Shown here piece by piece: positions 7,240 through 15,116 of a DNA stretch of 22,771 nt. How positions within the stretch are numbered: the stretch's first letter is position 1; every line of letters starts with the position of its first letter. The notes below the pieces were generated by a model. That model was not told where the DNA came from and ran no database searches. It was given only the letters and a program-made list of their open reading frames with translations. Location: positions 1 to 22,771 of the forward strand of contig JAOPGA020000584.1 in assembly GCA_026419775.2 (NCBI GenBank). The letters run 5' to 3'. The translations under genes were made by a program, and so were the position numbers. The DNA comes from Acrasis kona. Lineage: Eukaryota; Heterolobosea; Eutetramitea; Acrasida; Acrasidae.

Positions 7240-8981
7240 GAATATTATATTTGTAGTCAGAAGTCTCCCATTTATGATATTAAAAGTAATCTCGTAAGGT
7301 TAATGAATGACAAGCGTGATACTGACCAAATGATTTTTGTACCACCACCACAAGATATAAATGGCACACAGTCTGAACTGTATCAATCTAAAAAGTTCAA
7401 ACGTTATTATGAGATTTGTATGAAAGAAGGAAGCTTACCACTCGTCCTTATTTTATATTATGATGACTTCCAAAAATTCTCAAAAGCAAATGGTTCTGCA
7501 GGAGCATTGTATTATACTCTGGCTAATTATAACCGAGGATATATATCTAAACTTGACAATATGTATCTTGGTGCCATGGTTCACAAAGATGATGATGTGT
7601 GGGATGTTATTAGTGTAATTGTTGATCAATTAGTTGAGTTGTCCAAGCCAATGAAGGTGTATAATGCATCGTTCAAAAAAGACATTCTGGTTAGAACATT
7701 CTTAGGGATGTTTTTAGGAGATACTCCCCAACGGAACAATTTTTGTTGCTTAAAGCGTCAAAATTCAGATCATCCCTGTGCTCATTGTAATATTAATAGC
7801 TTTTTACAATGTACAAATGATATTGGGTATATTCGAAATGTAGACAGTATGGTAGCATTATTTCATGAATACGAAGCTAGTAAAAAAGCAAGAGAGGGAA
7901 TAGAACGTGATTACTCTGTCAAATTTAGAGAAGATAAAGACAAGAATCTCCTTCCAAATCCATTCTGGAAATTAAAGCCACTGTATGGTTTTGATATTCA
8001 CAAGGACAGTGTAGTTGATTGGTTTCATATTGGACCACTTGGTTTGTTCAAACGTGTTATAAATAATTTGCATGACAACTTGAACGGACAAGAGGTGAAA
8101 GTATTGAAAAGTACCTTGAGCCTTCCAGATTATTACGTAAGTCATTATCATATTTATAAGTTTAGATTTATACATGTCAAGGGCCAGAGTATGCATCACG
8201 AAAATACTGGAACGGAGAGGCTTGGTTGGAGTTTTTTGCCCTTGCTCCATTTGTATATAAGAGTGTTACACAACATGATGCAAAACTTACAAAACTCTAT
8301 AATAGTTTGGTTTCTCTATGCCAATGGATGTCCATTCTCTTTCAAAGGTCACTTACGCAGCAGGAGATTGACCATGCAGAAACGTTATGTAAAAAGTGGA
8401 GAGAGGATTTTGTACAGATCACAAGTGAGGAGTTTTGTAGCCATCCAAATTTTCATAATGTTCTGCATATGTTTGATCATATCAGAGAGTGGGGCCCACC
8501 AATATTATGGTGGACGAGACCATTTGGTAAGTCTCAAAAATTTTGATCCTTTTTAACTTTTATAGAGGCTAAGCACCGTGTTTTCCGAAGATACATTTTA
8601 AGGTCAAATATGAAGAACATTGAATCATGGATTTCAAAAAGGGAAATGACCATGCAAGCAATGCGCTATTTGTACCCTCAATTTCAATGGAGAGACAGCC
8701 ATAGTACTAGACACACAATCAAGGTCCATGACTTTATAATGTACCGTGATGGAAGTAAAACAGCATACAGACAGGTTAAAGCAATTGAAAAAGTAACGAA
8801 GGAAGTGACCGTAAAGTCTATCTCGTTTGCTTCCAAATATGCTACTTTAGATTGTTACCAGTTTTCTAGTAAAATTGAAGGTTGTGAATTTACATTGGAT
8901 GTTGGAACGTATCTCGGCAAAGTATTGGTAACAAAAGGGTGTGTTAACAAATACATATGTCTACAATTAATAAAAAAATAA
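7240..8981 (+). CDS. CACTA/EnSpm transposase (tnp2 family), catalytic and C-terminal parts
   Basis: Cut-and-paste transposase. Exon A (to 8136) holds SQKSPIYDIKSN, LPLVLILYYDDFQKFSKANG, GALYYTLANYNRGYISKLDN and a zinc site FCCLKRQNSDHPCAHCN, all matching the order of tnp2 proteins (YYDDFE, then YYTLxN, then a Cys cluster). Exon B (8166-8526) has EFFALAPFVYKSV, LFQRSLTQQEIDHAE and IREWGPPILWWTRPF. Exon C (8566-8981) completes the F-EAKH motif and continues HRVFRRYILRSNMKNIESW into a beta-rich C-terminus ending at TAA 8979-8981. Two very short introns join the exons in frame. The N-terminal side is separated by a LINE-B. Apart from that insertion, the transposase looks little damaged. Confidence 0.8.
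8137..8165 (+). other. candidate 29-nt spliceosomal intron
   Basis: GTAAGT at 8137 and TTTAG at 8165. Removing 29 nt joins the frame ending SLPDYY to the frame containing ASRKYWNGEAWLEFF, which is the expected tnp2 continuation. Other AG acceptors nearby either give the wrong frame or lose this sequence. Confidence 0.6.
8527..8565 (+). other. candidate 39-nt spliceosomal intron
   Basis: GTAAGT at 8527, a TTTTTAAC branch-like word, and TATAG at 8565. Splicing creates WWTRPF-EAKH, which matches the conserved tnp2 motif (S/A-x-F-x-FE-x-K/N-H/G). The downstream frame then runs to the stop at 8981. Confidence 0.75.
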
Positions 8982-9024
8982 TTCTTTATTATATACTCCC
9001 TCGGTATTTGGGTATTTGGCTTGG

Positions 9025-9112
9025 CTCCTCTGTTTGATAAGATAGGTTGACTACAGGAAATTAGATTGGTCCTGTCTAAAACCAGTCTAACCTATCAAAA
9101 ATCCTGTCTAAT
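9025..9112. repeat. subterminal repeat cluster, possible right end of the CACTA element
   Basis: Within 90 bp several related words occur in both orientations: GATAGGTTGACTACAGG, TCCTGTCTAAAACC, CAGTCTAACCTATCAAA and TCCTGTCTAATTTAAG. TTTGATA...TAGGTTGAC and GTCTAACCTATCAAA can pair as a hairpin. CACTA elements usually carry such subterminal motif arrays. No CACTA terminal inverted repeat or matching left end was found, so the boundary near 9112 is only suggested. Confidence 0.4.
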
Positions 9113-9545
9113 TTAAGATCGTAAGTCCTCTGTCAATGTAACATCCTCGTTTTCGTTGAGAACTGACTCATTATCTTGTTGTGTGAGATTGAGTGTTGTA
9201 GAGTCAAACGGATTTGTGATGTGCTCAATTACTGGTGGATTGTTCAAGGATGTTGTCAACAGAGGTACGCTTGGTATTGTAAGATGGGGAGTTGGCAATG
9301 TCAATGCGTCTTGCTGGGCATCTTTTATCTTCTCAACAAGCTTGCGTTTCTGACCAAGCGATAACCCGAGCTCAGCAAGGTCCTCCATTGTCAATTTTGA
9401 AAGCACGTAGCCGTCTACATCATTCTTCCACAGTGTTTCTGACAGTGTTAAATTATTAACAGAAGATGACAGCTATGGCCGAAAGTCCAACAGATGCAAG
9501 CCACAAGGATACTTCTTCAAGAGAGTACTCTGTGATTGGCTTTAA
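9113..9545 (-). CDS. SAM-domain ORF downstream of the integrase (fossil)
   Basis: Minus-strand coding sequence for a sterile alpha motif domain, a helical protein-protein or RNA-binding module. Visible parts are KPITEYSLEEVSLWLASVGL, LWKNDVDGYVLSKLTMEDL and AELGLSLGQKRKLVEKI, in the standard SAM order (V-x2-WL, then the DG-x-LL-L-EDL-LG core, then the KLxxxI helix). After it comes a Pro/Thr-rich tail ending in an acidic stretch (NENEDVTLTEDL). It follows the integrase frame (9587-10410) on the same strand and may be part of the same polyprotein or a second gene. The frame is broken. The stop at 9113 abuts the repeat cluster that may be the CACTA end. Confidence 0.6.
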
Positions 9546-9586
9546 NGTATTATTTACATCCACCGTATCAACAGTATTTACAGTAT

Positions 9587-10410
9587 TTAGGTCTCAGCTA
9601 CAGGAGACTCTTGTACAATGTTCGCAGATTGTGCGTCCTCGTCAGTATCCAAGATAGAGATTTCAGCAATAGTTGCCTACTACCTCTTCTACTGGTATGT
9701 CAACAGGTTGCGGCTCAGCAGCATCTGTATCCTCCACCCAAGTGTCTTCAGCAAAACGCTCATAATCATCCTGGTCATTGTCTTCAGTATGCAATTCTCC
9801 AGGTGCGTCGTACCTGCTCAAAGTGTTGTCGTGTCCAAACTTTTAAAGTTATAGTTTATTGAATAAAAGCAACTTACTTCATATGGTTGGATATCTTGGA
9901 AATGATACCAGTGGTTTGACACATTTGATGATGGCTTGATATTCTCGGTGAGGACACGTGGAAATGTTGATTCATTTTTCTTTCTGAACCGTTTTGGAAG
10001 ACGGACAACAACTTTTGCACCAACAGATAACGATGCTACAACTTCGCCCTTAAGATGGCTACGGTTGGTGGCGTTGGCACGATTTCTGATGTTCTTTTTT
10101 ATTATTTGAATAGCAACCTTCACATTAGCCATCTCGTCAGCAACATCTTGAGCGGTGGCGCCATTAACATTCAAGGTCAACTTTGGAACACATTTATTAA
10201 CAGCCTGCAAAGGAGACATTTTGATGGTACTCTGGTAGGAATTATTGTACCTCTCAAGAGCTTGCTTGTACGAGGCTGTCCATGCTCCATCACCATCAGA
10301 CATGATTAGAAGCGCCTGTTTGATGATACCATTTAGCCTTTCAACAACACCTTGACTTTGTGGATGATATGGACGACCAAACACATGGCGCACGCCCAGA
10401 CACTTTTGTG
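9587..10410 (-). mobile_element. DDE integrase core fragment with acidic tail (fossil)
   Basis: On the minus strand, HVFGRPYHPQSQGVVERLNG is the last part of an rve-type integrase core, with the catalytic Glu in VVERLN. It is followed by YNNSYQSTIKMSPLQAVN and a basic beta module, SVGAKVVVRLPKRFRKKN. An acidic tail follows (YERFAEDTWVEDTDAAEPQP). The first two catalytic Asp residues are missing because the frame stops matching at about 10410, where different DNA begins. HPQSQG-VERLNG is common to Gypsy, Ginger and KRBA2-like integrases. No RT or capsid gene is next to it, so Ginger-like is slightly favoured. A GT-AG pair (9877 to 9840) looks like a 38-nt intron. Broken fossil. Confidence 0.7.
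9840..9877 (-). other. candidate 38-nt intron in the integrase transcript
   Basis: On the minus strand, GTAAGT at 9877 follows the conserved-looking end HWYHFQDIQPYE. There is a TATAAC branch-like word and an AAAG acceptor at 9840. Length and donor match the two introns of the CACTA transposase, supporting short introns as a property of this genome. Confidence 0.5.
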
Positions 10411-10445
10411 AATTAAAAAACATATACACACACCAATTTAACACA

Positions 10446-10634
10446 ATGCAGCAAGAAAACAACCAACAATCTATTAGAGTTGCACAAGTGTGGGATCATT
10501 ATGATCACTTGTATTATTATTTTGAGAACAACAAGACGTGGCATGGTTCTATCAAGAATCCTATGAAGAGGTGGGCTCAAACGCTCAAAGGAGAAGGATC
10601 AAAAGCTGGCAAACCTTCTAGGATAGTGCGGTAG
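10446..10634 (+). CDS. unrecognised small ORF, start of a plus-strand gene
   Basis: ATG at 10446 in the context TTTAACACAATGCAGC. The 62-residue frame reads MQQENNQQSIRVAQVWDHYD, then YYYFENNKTWHGSIKNPMKR. Beyond the stop, other frames look protein-like: GLSKSEMVGKAAPVTEEEVE (about 10652-10712), a Lys/Arg-rich stretch (KRRRRKKQKRTKAAKKRKR, about 10773-10830) and TPAHYEAIFPDNICYAHPRQ (about 10842-10901). This suggests one decayed or spliced gene of about 180-250 residues with a basic segment. No family recognised. The DNA starting at about 10411 interrupts the integrase, so this is probably a separate inserted element. Confidence 0.35.
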   Translation: MQQENNQQSIRVAQVWDHYDHLYYYFENNKTWHGSIKNPMKRWAQTLKGEGSKAGKPSRIVR

Positions 10635-11312
10635 AAAGAAGACTATTAATTGGTCTATCTAAGAGCGAGATGGTTGGAAAGGCAGCTCCAGTTACAGAGG
10701 AGGAAGTAGAGAACCCTCACATATTCCTTCAAAATCTAAATAATCGAATCACCTTCCAACTCATCTAAAGGCAAAAGAAGAAGAAGAAAAAAGCAGAAAA
10801 GAACAAAGGCAGCAAAAAAACGGAAGCGTCCCCCTCTACACCCCAGCTCACTATGAAGCAATATTTCCAGATAACATATGTTACGCACATCCACGTCAAC
10901 TACGTAAAGTTCTAACCTACTTTAAAAAATCCTCTGATAAATTTATACCTTTTATTTATTTATTTACATTATCTTGTATGGACATTGTTTTCATGTAGTA
11001 TATAACTTGAATACATTATTTTTGGGCATCAATGTTGCTTGGGCTGTGGGCTTTGAGGTGTTATCTATACTGATTGAACAGGAAGAGACATTCAAACACA
11101 ACCGGTTCTTGTACATACTTCATCAACATACTAGCATATTTATACAAAACATTGGAATTATATATCATAGAACCTTTAACAGGGTTTTAACATGCAAATT
11201 ATACTTTGAATAAAATTACCTGCATTAGATTGGCTGTACCAAGAACAGTTTGTGAGGCAAAAGGTATACAAATTGTTGTTTTTTTATTTGGTTACTTTGA
11301 GAGTACATTTAT
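10635..11312 (+). other. continuation of the unknown plus-strand gene, frames unclear
   Basis: Besides the fragments noted for the 10446 ORF, a frame at 10974-11213 (INVAWAVGFEVLSILIEQEE, then IGIIYHRTFNRV) ends with a TAA inside an AATAAAA signal. This is a common arrangement for real 3' ends. Whether it belongs to the 10446 gene cannot be decided by eye. Confidence 0.25.
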
Positions 11313-11729
11313 TTAATCTTCACTACCGAGTACTTCACTATCATCAATACCGGTATGCTGTTTAATTAACGCACGTTTCTTAGTGAGCCAGGTAACATCT
11401 ACCAACGACTTTGGGATTTTACCCTCAGTTAGAGTATCTAAAATTATTTGATTGTGTTCATTCTTGCGTAGTTGTTTGTCACTCTCAATCTTGGGTAAGA
11501 GAAGCGATTCATTTAGCAAAATTAAATGTGAAGACTTCGGTCTGAGCACTAAAGTAAGAAGTAAGTGACCAGAACAATCTTTTATTATTTTTAGAAAACA
11601 GGGATAAGCCTGAAAGTTTATTGGTAGTTTTACAACCCCCGTCAATAGTTATTGATGAGTTACCTTACACAAAAAATTATATATACAAATCACAACAATC
11701 TTTTATTATTATTTTGCATTGTGTTAAAA
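11313..11729 (-). pseudogene. unrecognised minus-strand gene, interrupted by a LINE-A tail
   Basis: The likely start is ATG at about 11719 (MQNNNKR) in the context TTTAACACAATGCA, the same as the plus-strand ORF at 10446. A TATATAAATA box lies about 30 nt upstream (about 11745-11755). A 104-bp LINE-A copy (11590-11693) with an exact 17-bp duplication sits just inside. Downstream the frame reads RPKSSHLILLNESLLLPKIE, KIPKSLVDVTWLTKKRALIK and HTGIDDSEVLGSED, then stops at 11313 with AATAAA following. Its VTWLTKKRALIK resembles VTSLTKERYLIR at the end of the ORF at 11796. Function unknown. Confidence 0.4.
11590..11693 (-). mobile_element. LINE-A, 104-bp 5'-truncated copy with 17-bp TSD
   Basis: The complete LINE-A tail unit in minus orientation, TTTAGAAAACAGGGATAAGC through ATATATACAAATCAC. 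It is flanked by exact direct repeats AACAATCTTTTATTATT at 11573-11589 and 11694-11710. This is the signature of target-primed reverse transcription followed by early termination. It is the cleanest insertion in the window. Confidence 0.9.
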
Positions 11730-11795
11730 GTGAATTCCGAGTATTTATATAATACCTAGAATGGGTTATTATCCCAAACCTGAACCGTCCATATA

Positions 11796-12116
11796 TTATA
11801 ACACACTCTTTCTTATCAAATAGCGTTCTTTGGTTAGCGAGGTGACGTGGTTTGGTTGAATGTTTAAAATAAAGCTACCTGAGATGATACCTGTTGGGTT
11901 GATTCTAGATAGGCATGTTGATATTAATGATCCATTATTAAGAGTGCGGTCTTTTAGAAATTCATTGAGTTCAAGGTAATGATTATATGATGATCTTATA
12001 TGTAATATAATATTACTAAGCTCATTTACTCCAATATGGGCATAAGTTGTGTAACCACGTTTAACATATTGCTTTACTAATTCTTTGGTCAATTTTGTGA
12101 GGTTGAGGTTTTTCAA
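11796..12116 (-). CDS. unrecognised ORF, 106 residues
   Basis: Reads MKNLNLTKLTKELVKQYVKR, then YAHIGVNELSNIILHIRSSY, and ends INPTGIISGSFILNIQPNHV and TSLTKERYLIRKSVL. Balanced composition and no low complexity. The end TSLTKERYLIRK resembles VTWLTKKRALIK in the minus-strand ORF ending at 11313, hinting at related C-termini. Another minus-strand frame just upstream (12253-12124: RIEVLFHDEDDRLRARTIKK, then SFTNKLSPNEDVCMK) also looks coding. The three minus-strand frames from 12556 to 11796 may be exons or broken parts of one gene. No family recognised. Confidence 0.35.
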   Translation of the reverse strand: MKNLNLTKLTKELVKQYVKRGYTTYAHIGVNELSNIILHIRSSYNHYLELNEFLKDRTLNNGSLISTCLSRINPTGIISGSFILNIQPNHVTSLTKERYLIRKSVL

Positions 12117-12292
12117 TACTTATTTCATACAAACATCTTCGTTGGGCGATAATTTATTTGTAAAAGAATATTTCTTATCATTGTAACGGGCATACTTTTT
12201 AATTGTGCGCGCGCGTAACCTATCATCTTCATCATGAAAAAGAACTTCAATTCTTTAAGTTTTATAATATTATGTTGCTTTGACAACAAACA

Positions 12293-12556
12293 TCATTGAA
12301 TAAAATTAGCTTTACAAATATATACATCGGCTTTTACTAGTGCAGAGTGTAATAGAGAGAGTTGTTGACAATCTTCAATACAATACGTTTTAGCAATACC
12401 ACTAACAGATTGTGTTAGAATTGTTTCTACAGTTGGGTAAGCACAGTCTCCGTTATACCTACTTGTACTGTTAGACACATCCTCATCAGTAGTTTCAACT
12501 GTTTGTTGATAATGTACAGTTTCAGTATTATGTTGTTTAAAATTATGATGCATCAT
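12293..12556 (-). CDS. unrecognised ORF with TATA-like promoter
   Basis: An 87-residue frame with ATG at 12556 (MMHHNFKQHNTETVHYQQTV), rich in Thr, Ser and His, with the Cys-containing segment GIAKTYCIEDCQQLSLLHSA. A TTATAAATAGGG box lies about 35-45 nt upstream (about 12585-12597 on the minus strand). It is probably the first exon of a gene continuing into the frames at 12253-11796. Homology unknown. Confidence 0.35.
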   Translation of the reverse strand: MMHHNFKQHNTETVHYQQTVETTDEDVSNSTSRYNGDCAYPTVETILTQSVSGIAKTYCIEDCQQLSLLHSALVKADVYICKANFIQ

Positions 12557-12780
12557 TATTTTGACTTGAGTTCTGTTGATGTGACCCTATTTATAAGTTT
12601 CAAACTCCTGTTTTTATATAAATATATATTGCAATGGTGGGGAATTACAGCATTGTAGTAGTGGAGTTGGTTTATCAGTCTGACCGCCGCTAAGTCCGTC
12701 CATCTGAGTGTAAAAACTATTTAATCCATTATTTTCTGTCAAAACATTGAAAATTGAAAAATCAAACAAACAACCTTCAA

Positions 12781-13323
12781 ATGTCACAAGAACTCAATGC
12801 TCAAAAAAACATTGTAAATTCAGTTGTAAGCGCCATCATAGCAAAAATCGATACTGAATCCATGGTCAATGCCATTTCAAAAAGAGTTATTGCAGAACTA
12901 AAGGCCCATTTAGATACCAAACATGAATTTAATGACTACAAAGAGGTCAACAAGGCACTGGTGCCTTATCCATTTAGTGAAGAGCTGCTAAGGCAAACGC
13001 AAGAGCTGTTTACTCCGGGAAAGGGGTTTGGCTTCAAACTTTCTTCCCTAACAGGAAAACCCGGCTACAAGGTATTGTCTGAGCTAAATGAGAAGAAAAT
13101 GTTGTGTGATAACAAGTTTAGATTTGAAGTGGTACAACACTTCTCAAAGGCGTACCAAGGCAAGTCCAAACAGTCATTTTATGCATTTGGTATGTTACCC
13201 GATCTCTACAAAAGGGTCAAATTATTTAAGGCCAACCACACGAAGTACCAGGATAAAAGGCCCCGTACCAAAGATGAAGAGATTGGAGAGCCCCAGGCAA
13301 AACAGCCAAAGGTATCTAAATAA
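12781..13323 (+). CDS. gag-like ORF1 protein of D2
   Basis: The start is ATG 12781 (MSQELNAQKNIVNSVVSAII), chosen because it follows a CAA-rich leader (AAATCAAACAAACAACC) as in D1. The N-terminal about 60 residues are amphipathic helix, probably coiled coil. The middle contains YPFSEELLRQTQELFTPGKG and FEVVQHFSKAYQGKSKQSFY. The C-terminus is basic with nuclear-localisation-like clusters (DKRPRTKDEE, KQPKVSK). No zinc knuckle. The gag role is inferred from its place before an RT fragment. Confidence 0.5.
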   Translation: MSQELNAQKNIVNSVVSAIIAKIDTESMVNAISKRVIAELKAHLDTKHEFNDYKEVNKALVPYPFSEELLRQTQELFTPGKGFGFKLSSLTGKPGYKVLSELNEKKMLCDNKFRFEVVQHFSKAYQGKSKQSFYAFGMLPDLYKRVKLFKANHTKYQDKRPRTKDEEIGEPQAKQPKVSK

Positions 13324-13344
13324 ACACCAATTTTCTAATTTTTC

Positions 13345-13672
13345 TTGAAAACAGGGATAAGCCTGATAGTTTATTGGTAGTTTTACAACCCCTGTCAATG
13401 GTTATTGATGAGTTACCTTACACAAAAAAATTATATATACAAATCACCGAGAAAGTGATTGCTGATGTTCACAATTTGCCTTGTAAACACATCAAATGGT
13501 CCAAATGGAATGAAAAGTTTCCATGAGTATTGTAGAAATTTTTTAGAGTACAAAAAGAGGCTTGAGAACTCTAAAGTGCTTGTTGAATCACTTGAAAGTG
13601 TCCATACTAACATATCCTAGCAAACTAGCATAAATGGACCTCTTCCAATCTTCCGGCAACTCTGACATTTCT
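13345..13672 (-). mobile_element. LINE-A, 5'-truncated copy in D2
   Basis: Minus orientation. The 3' tail unit (13345-13449) is followed leftwards in reading order by the C-terminal coding end, whose visible parts are EMSELPEDWKRSIYASLLGY and VLQKISTILMETS-type sequence. The coding similarity ends at about 13672. It lies between the gag-like ORF and the RT fragment of D2. It forms a pseudo inverted repeat of about 290 bp with the plus-oriented copy at 18579-18868, but the two are separate LINE copies. Confidence 0.8.
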
Positions 13673-13961
13673 TATTATCTAAAACATGTAAAAAACAAAG
13701 TACTGTTTCCTCAAACCCCAGAAGAAATAAGGAGTGGATTGAAATTAGAAATTTCGCTTTAAGAAACCATACCAAGAACACATAATTGTATCCTATTAGC
13801 TCATGAGAAAGAAGTCGATAAAATTTTACAACAGATGGTCACAGATAATGGTAGTTTTGGTTACCTCATTCGATTTTTTGTAACGAGTAAGGAGTTTTCA
13901 AAACAATGTCTCCTTTGAGGCAATATGTACATATACGCTAACTGTAAAGTTATTAAACAGA

Positions 13962-14393
13962 ATGGAGGGTGGGGACAGACCAAACATTAACCAAGAGTTT
14001 CTTACAGAAAGAATGTATATTCCTCGGAATACTCTACACAATGTATCTGAGCAGATAAAGGATGGTATGTTCAATCAGCTAATTAGAATTTCTGGAGGCA
14101 ACCCAGAATTTCAAAGGAAAAACAAGATTAAACCTGTTGTTCCTCAACCACAGATTTCTAGTCCATTTGAGACATTTCAAAAAACATTAATCAAAAAACC
14201 AGCAAATGAAGATCAAAAGGTCACAAAGAAGCAAAAGCTAATGGGGAAGCTTGACCATATTAATGAAGCAGACATAGAGAGATTGAAAAAGTCACCAATA
14301 CCAACAGGCATCAAGCCAAAATCCCAAGCAACTTATGATAGCTACAATGAAACATGGCACAAATTCATTGAGGCATTTAAAATTGACAAAGAA
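13962..14393 (+). pseudogene. tyrosine recombinase, N-terminal region (fossil)
   Basis: ATG 13962 (MEGGDRPNINQEFLTERMYI). A basic linker (TKKQKLMGKL) precedes KSQATYDSYNETWHKFIEAF, which matches the start of the SAM-like core-binding domain of phage-integrase-type tyrosine recombinases (S-x2-TY-x2-Y-x3-W-x2-F). The catalytic domain is not present. A LINE-A tail sits at the end with a 16-bp duplicated target. A second recombinase fragment with the following part of the fold lies on the minus strand at 18246-18520. Broken fossil. Confidence 0.6.
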
Positions 14394-14443
14394 TTTTTTT
14401 AGAAAACAGGGATAAGCTTGAAAGTTTATTGGTAGTTTTACAA
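14394..14443 (-). repeat. LINE-A 3' tail, poly(A) half, at the left inversion junction
   Basis: Poly(T) 14394-14400, then AGAAAACAGGGATAAGC up to GTAGTTTTACAA (14443), where it changes abruptly to LINE-A coding DNA. The left flank TAAAATTGACAAAGAA (14378-14393) recurs inverted with one mismatch at 18521-18536, beside the missing half of the tail. This is the target-site duplication of one insertion now split in two. Confidence 0.85.
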
Positions 14444-14625
14444 TGGACCTCTTCCAATCTTCTGGCAACTCTGACATTTCTTTGCTTCCTTCAATTCCAC
14501 GCTGAGTCAAATAATATGACAGAGTGCAAAGCTGGTTGGAGCGGAGGCGAAAAAGGAATTTTTGTTCGTTTTTGTTCAATTTGTCTATATCTACAGACGC
14601 TTTAATGTGGTATTCATCATGTTTT
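14444..14625 (-). mobile_element. LINE-A coding fragment (post-RNase H region)
   Basis: On the minus strand it reads HDEYHIKASVDIDKLNKNEQ, KFLFRLRSNQLCTLSYYLTQ and SKEMSELPEDWKRSI, the segment just upstream of the C-terminal end at 18579. The zinc-knuckle region seen in LINE-B is shorter or altered here. It ends at 14444, exactly where the sequence resuming at 18579 would continue it (2 bp missing). Its 5' side begins at the same His codon as the LINE-B copy at 7238 and abuts a LINE-B poly(A). Confidence 0.75.
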
Positions 14626-14708
14626 TTTTTATAAATCGCATTCTGTGAAAAGCTTTATTAGAATAAATTTACATATTTATAAATGACTCTATACAGCCGA
14701 AGGCCCGC
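14626..14708 (-). mobile_element. LINE-B, about 83-bp 3'-tail copy
   Basis: Poly(T) followed by ATAAATCGCATTCTGTGAAA, AATAAA-type signals and AGCCGAAGGCCCGCC, nearly identical to the 3' UTR of the LINE-B at 6584. Similarity ends at 14708. Confidence 0.85.
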
Positions 14709-15116
14709 CTGTGTGGAACATCACCGTTACAAACAAGTTGTAATTCTCAATAAAGAAACATTTTTCAGTATTCGCATCTATATTAGTCGCGCTATCTATG
14801 CATTACCACTCAACAACCTTAATAATGATTACAACCCACTAGGCATAACCACAATATTAAAACCCCTCTTTTTTACTTTTTTTGAACATTCATGGTTACT
14901 TTTAATTAAATGATACAAATAACATTTTTTACTTTTTTTTACTTTGGAAAGACCATCTGTTTTCGTTGGTTAACGGACAGTTTGGCCATCTGATTAGGTT
15001 ATATCCCAGAATCATGGAATACATTGAAAGACAAATTGAGACATGATCAAAATACTAACAAATTACTTTTACACATTCATAGAATTTTGTTAGTACCATC
15101 AGCCACCATGCAACAG
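14709..15116. other. no clear gene
   Basis: AT-rich with T-runs (about 14870-14945). A frame at about 14943-15043 (LWKDHLFSLVNGQFGHLIRL) reads protein-like but has no recognisable family. Confidence 0.3.

Larger units (their letters stand above)
12600..14393 (+). mobile_element. DIRS-like retroelement fossil D2
   Basis: Plus-strand element with a gag-like ORF (12781-13323), a short reverse-transcriptase fragment (about 13706-13860) and a tyrosine-recombinase N-terminal region (13962-14393). The RT fragment shares FPQTPEEI with FPQTPDEI at the start of the D1 reverse transcriptase. The leader and gag start also resemble D1. This combination is why both are called DIRS-like. The copy is broken by several events, including two LINE-A insertions (13345-13672 and 14394-14443), and lacks most of the RT. 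It looks older or more damaged than D1. Terminal repeats were not identified. Confidence 0.5.

Noticed and set aside
7972-8250. Minus-strand ORF inside the transposase
   Set aside because: Shadow of the plus-strand CACTA transposase, which has clear family motifs.
3347-9112. Complete CACTA element with defined termini
   Set aside because: I could not find a CACTA-type terminal inverted repeat on either side. Only the coding block and a possible right subterminal array are supported.
9587-10410. Polinton or LTR-retrovirus integrase
   Set aside because: No capsid, polymerase B, protease or RT is adjacent, and the motif spacing does not decide between Gypsy, Ginger and KRBA2-like integrases. 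Left as unspecified integrase.
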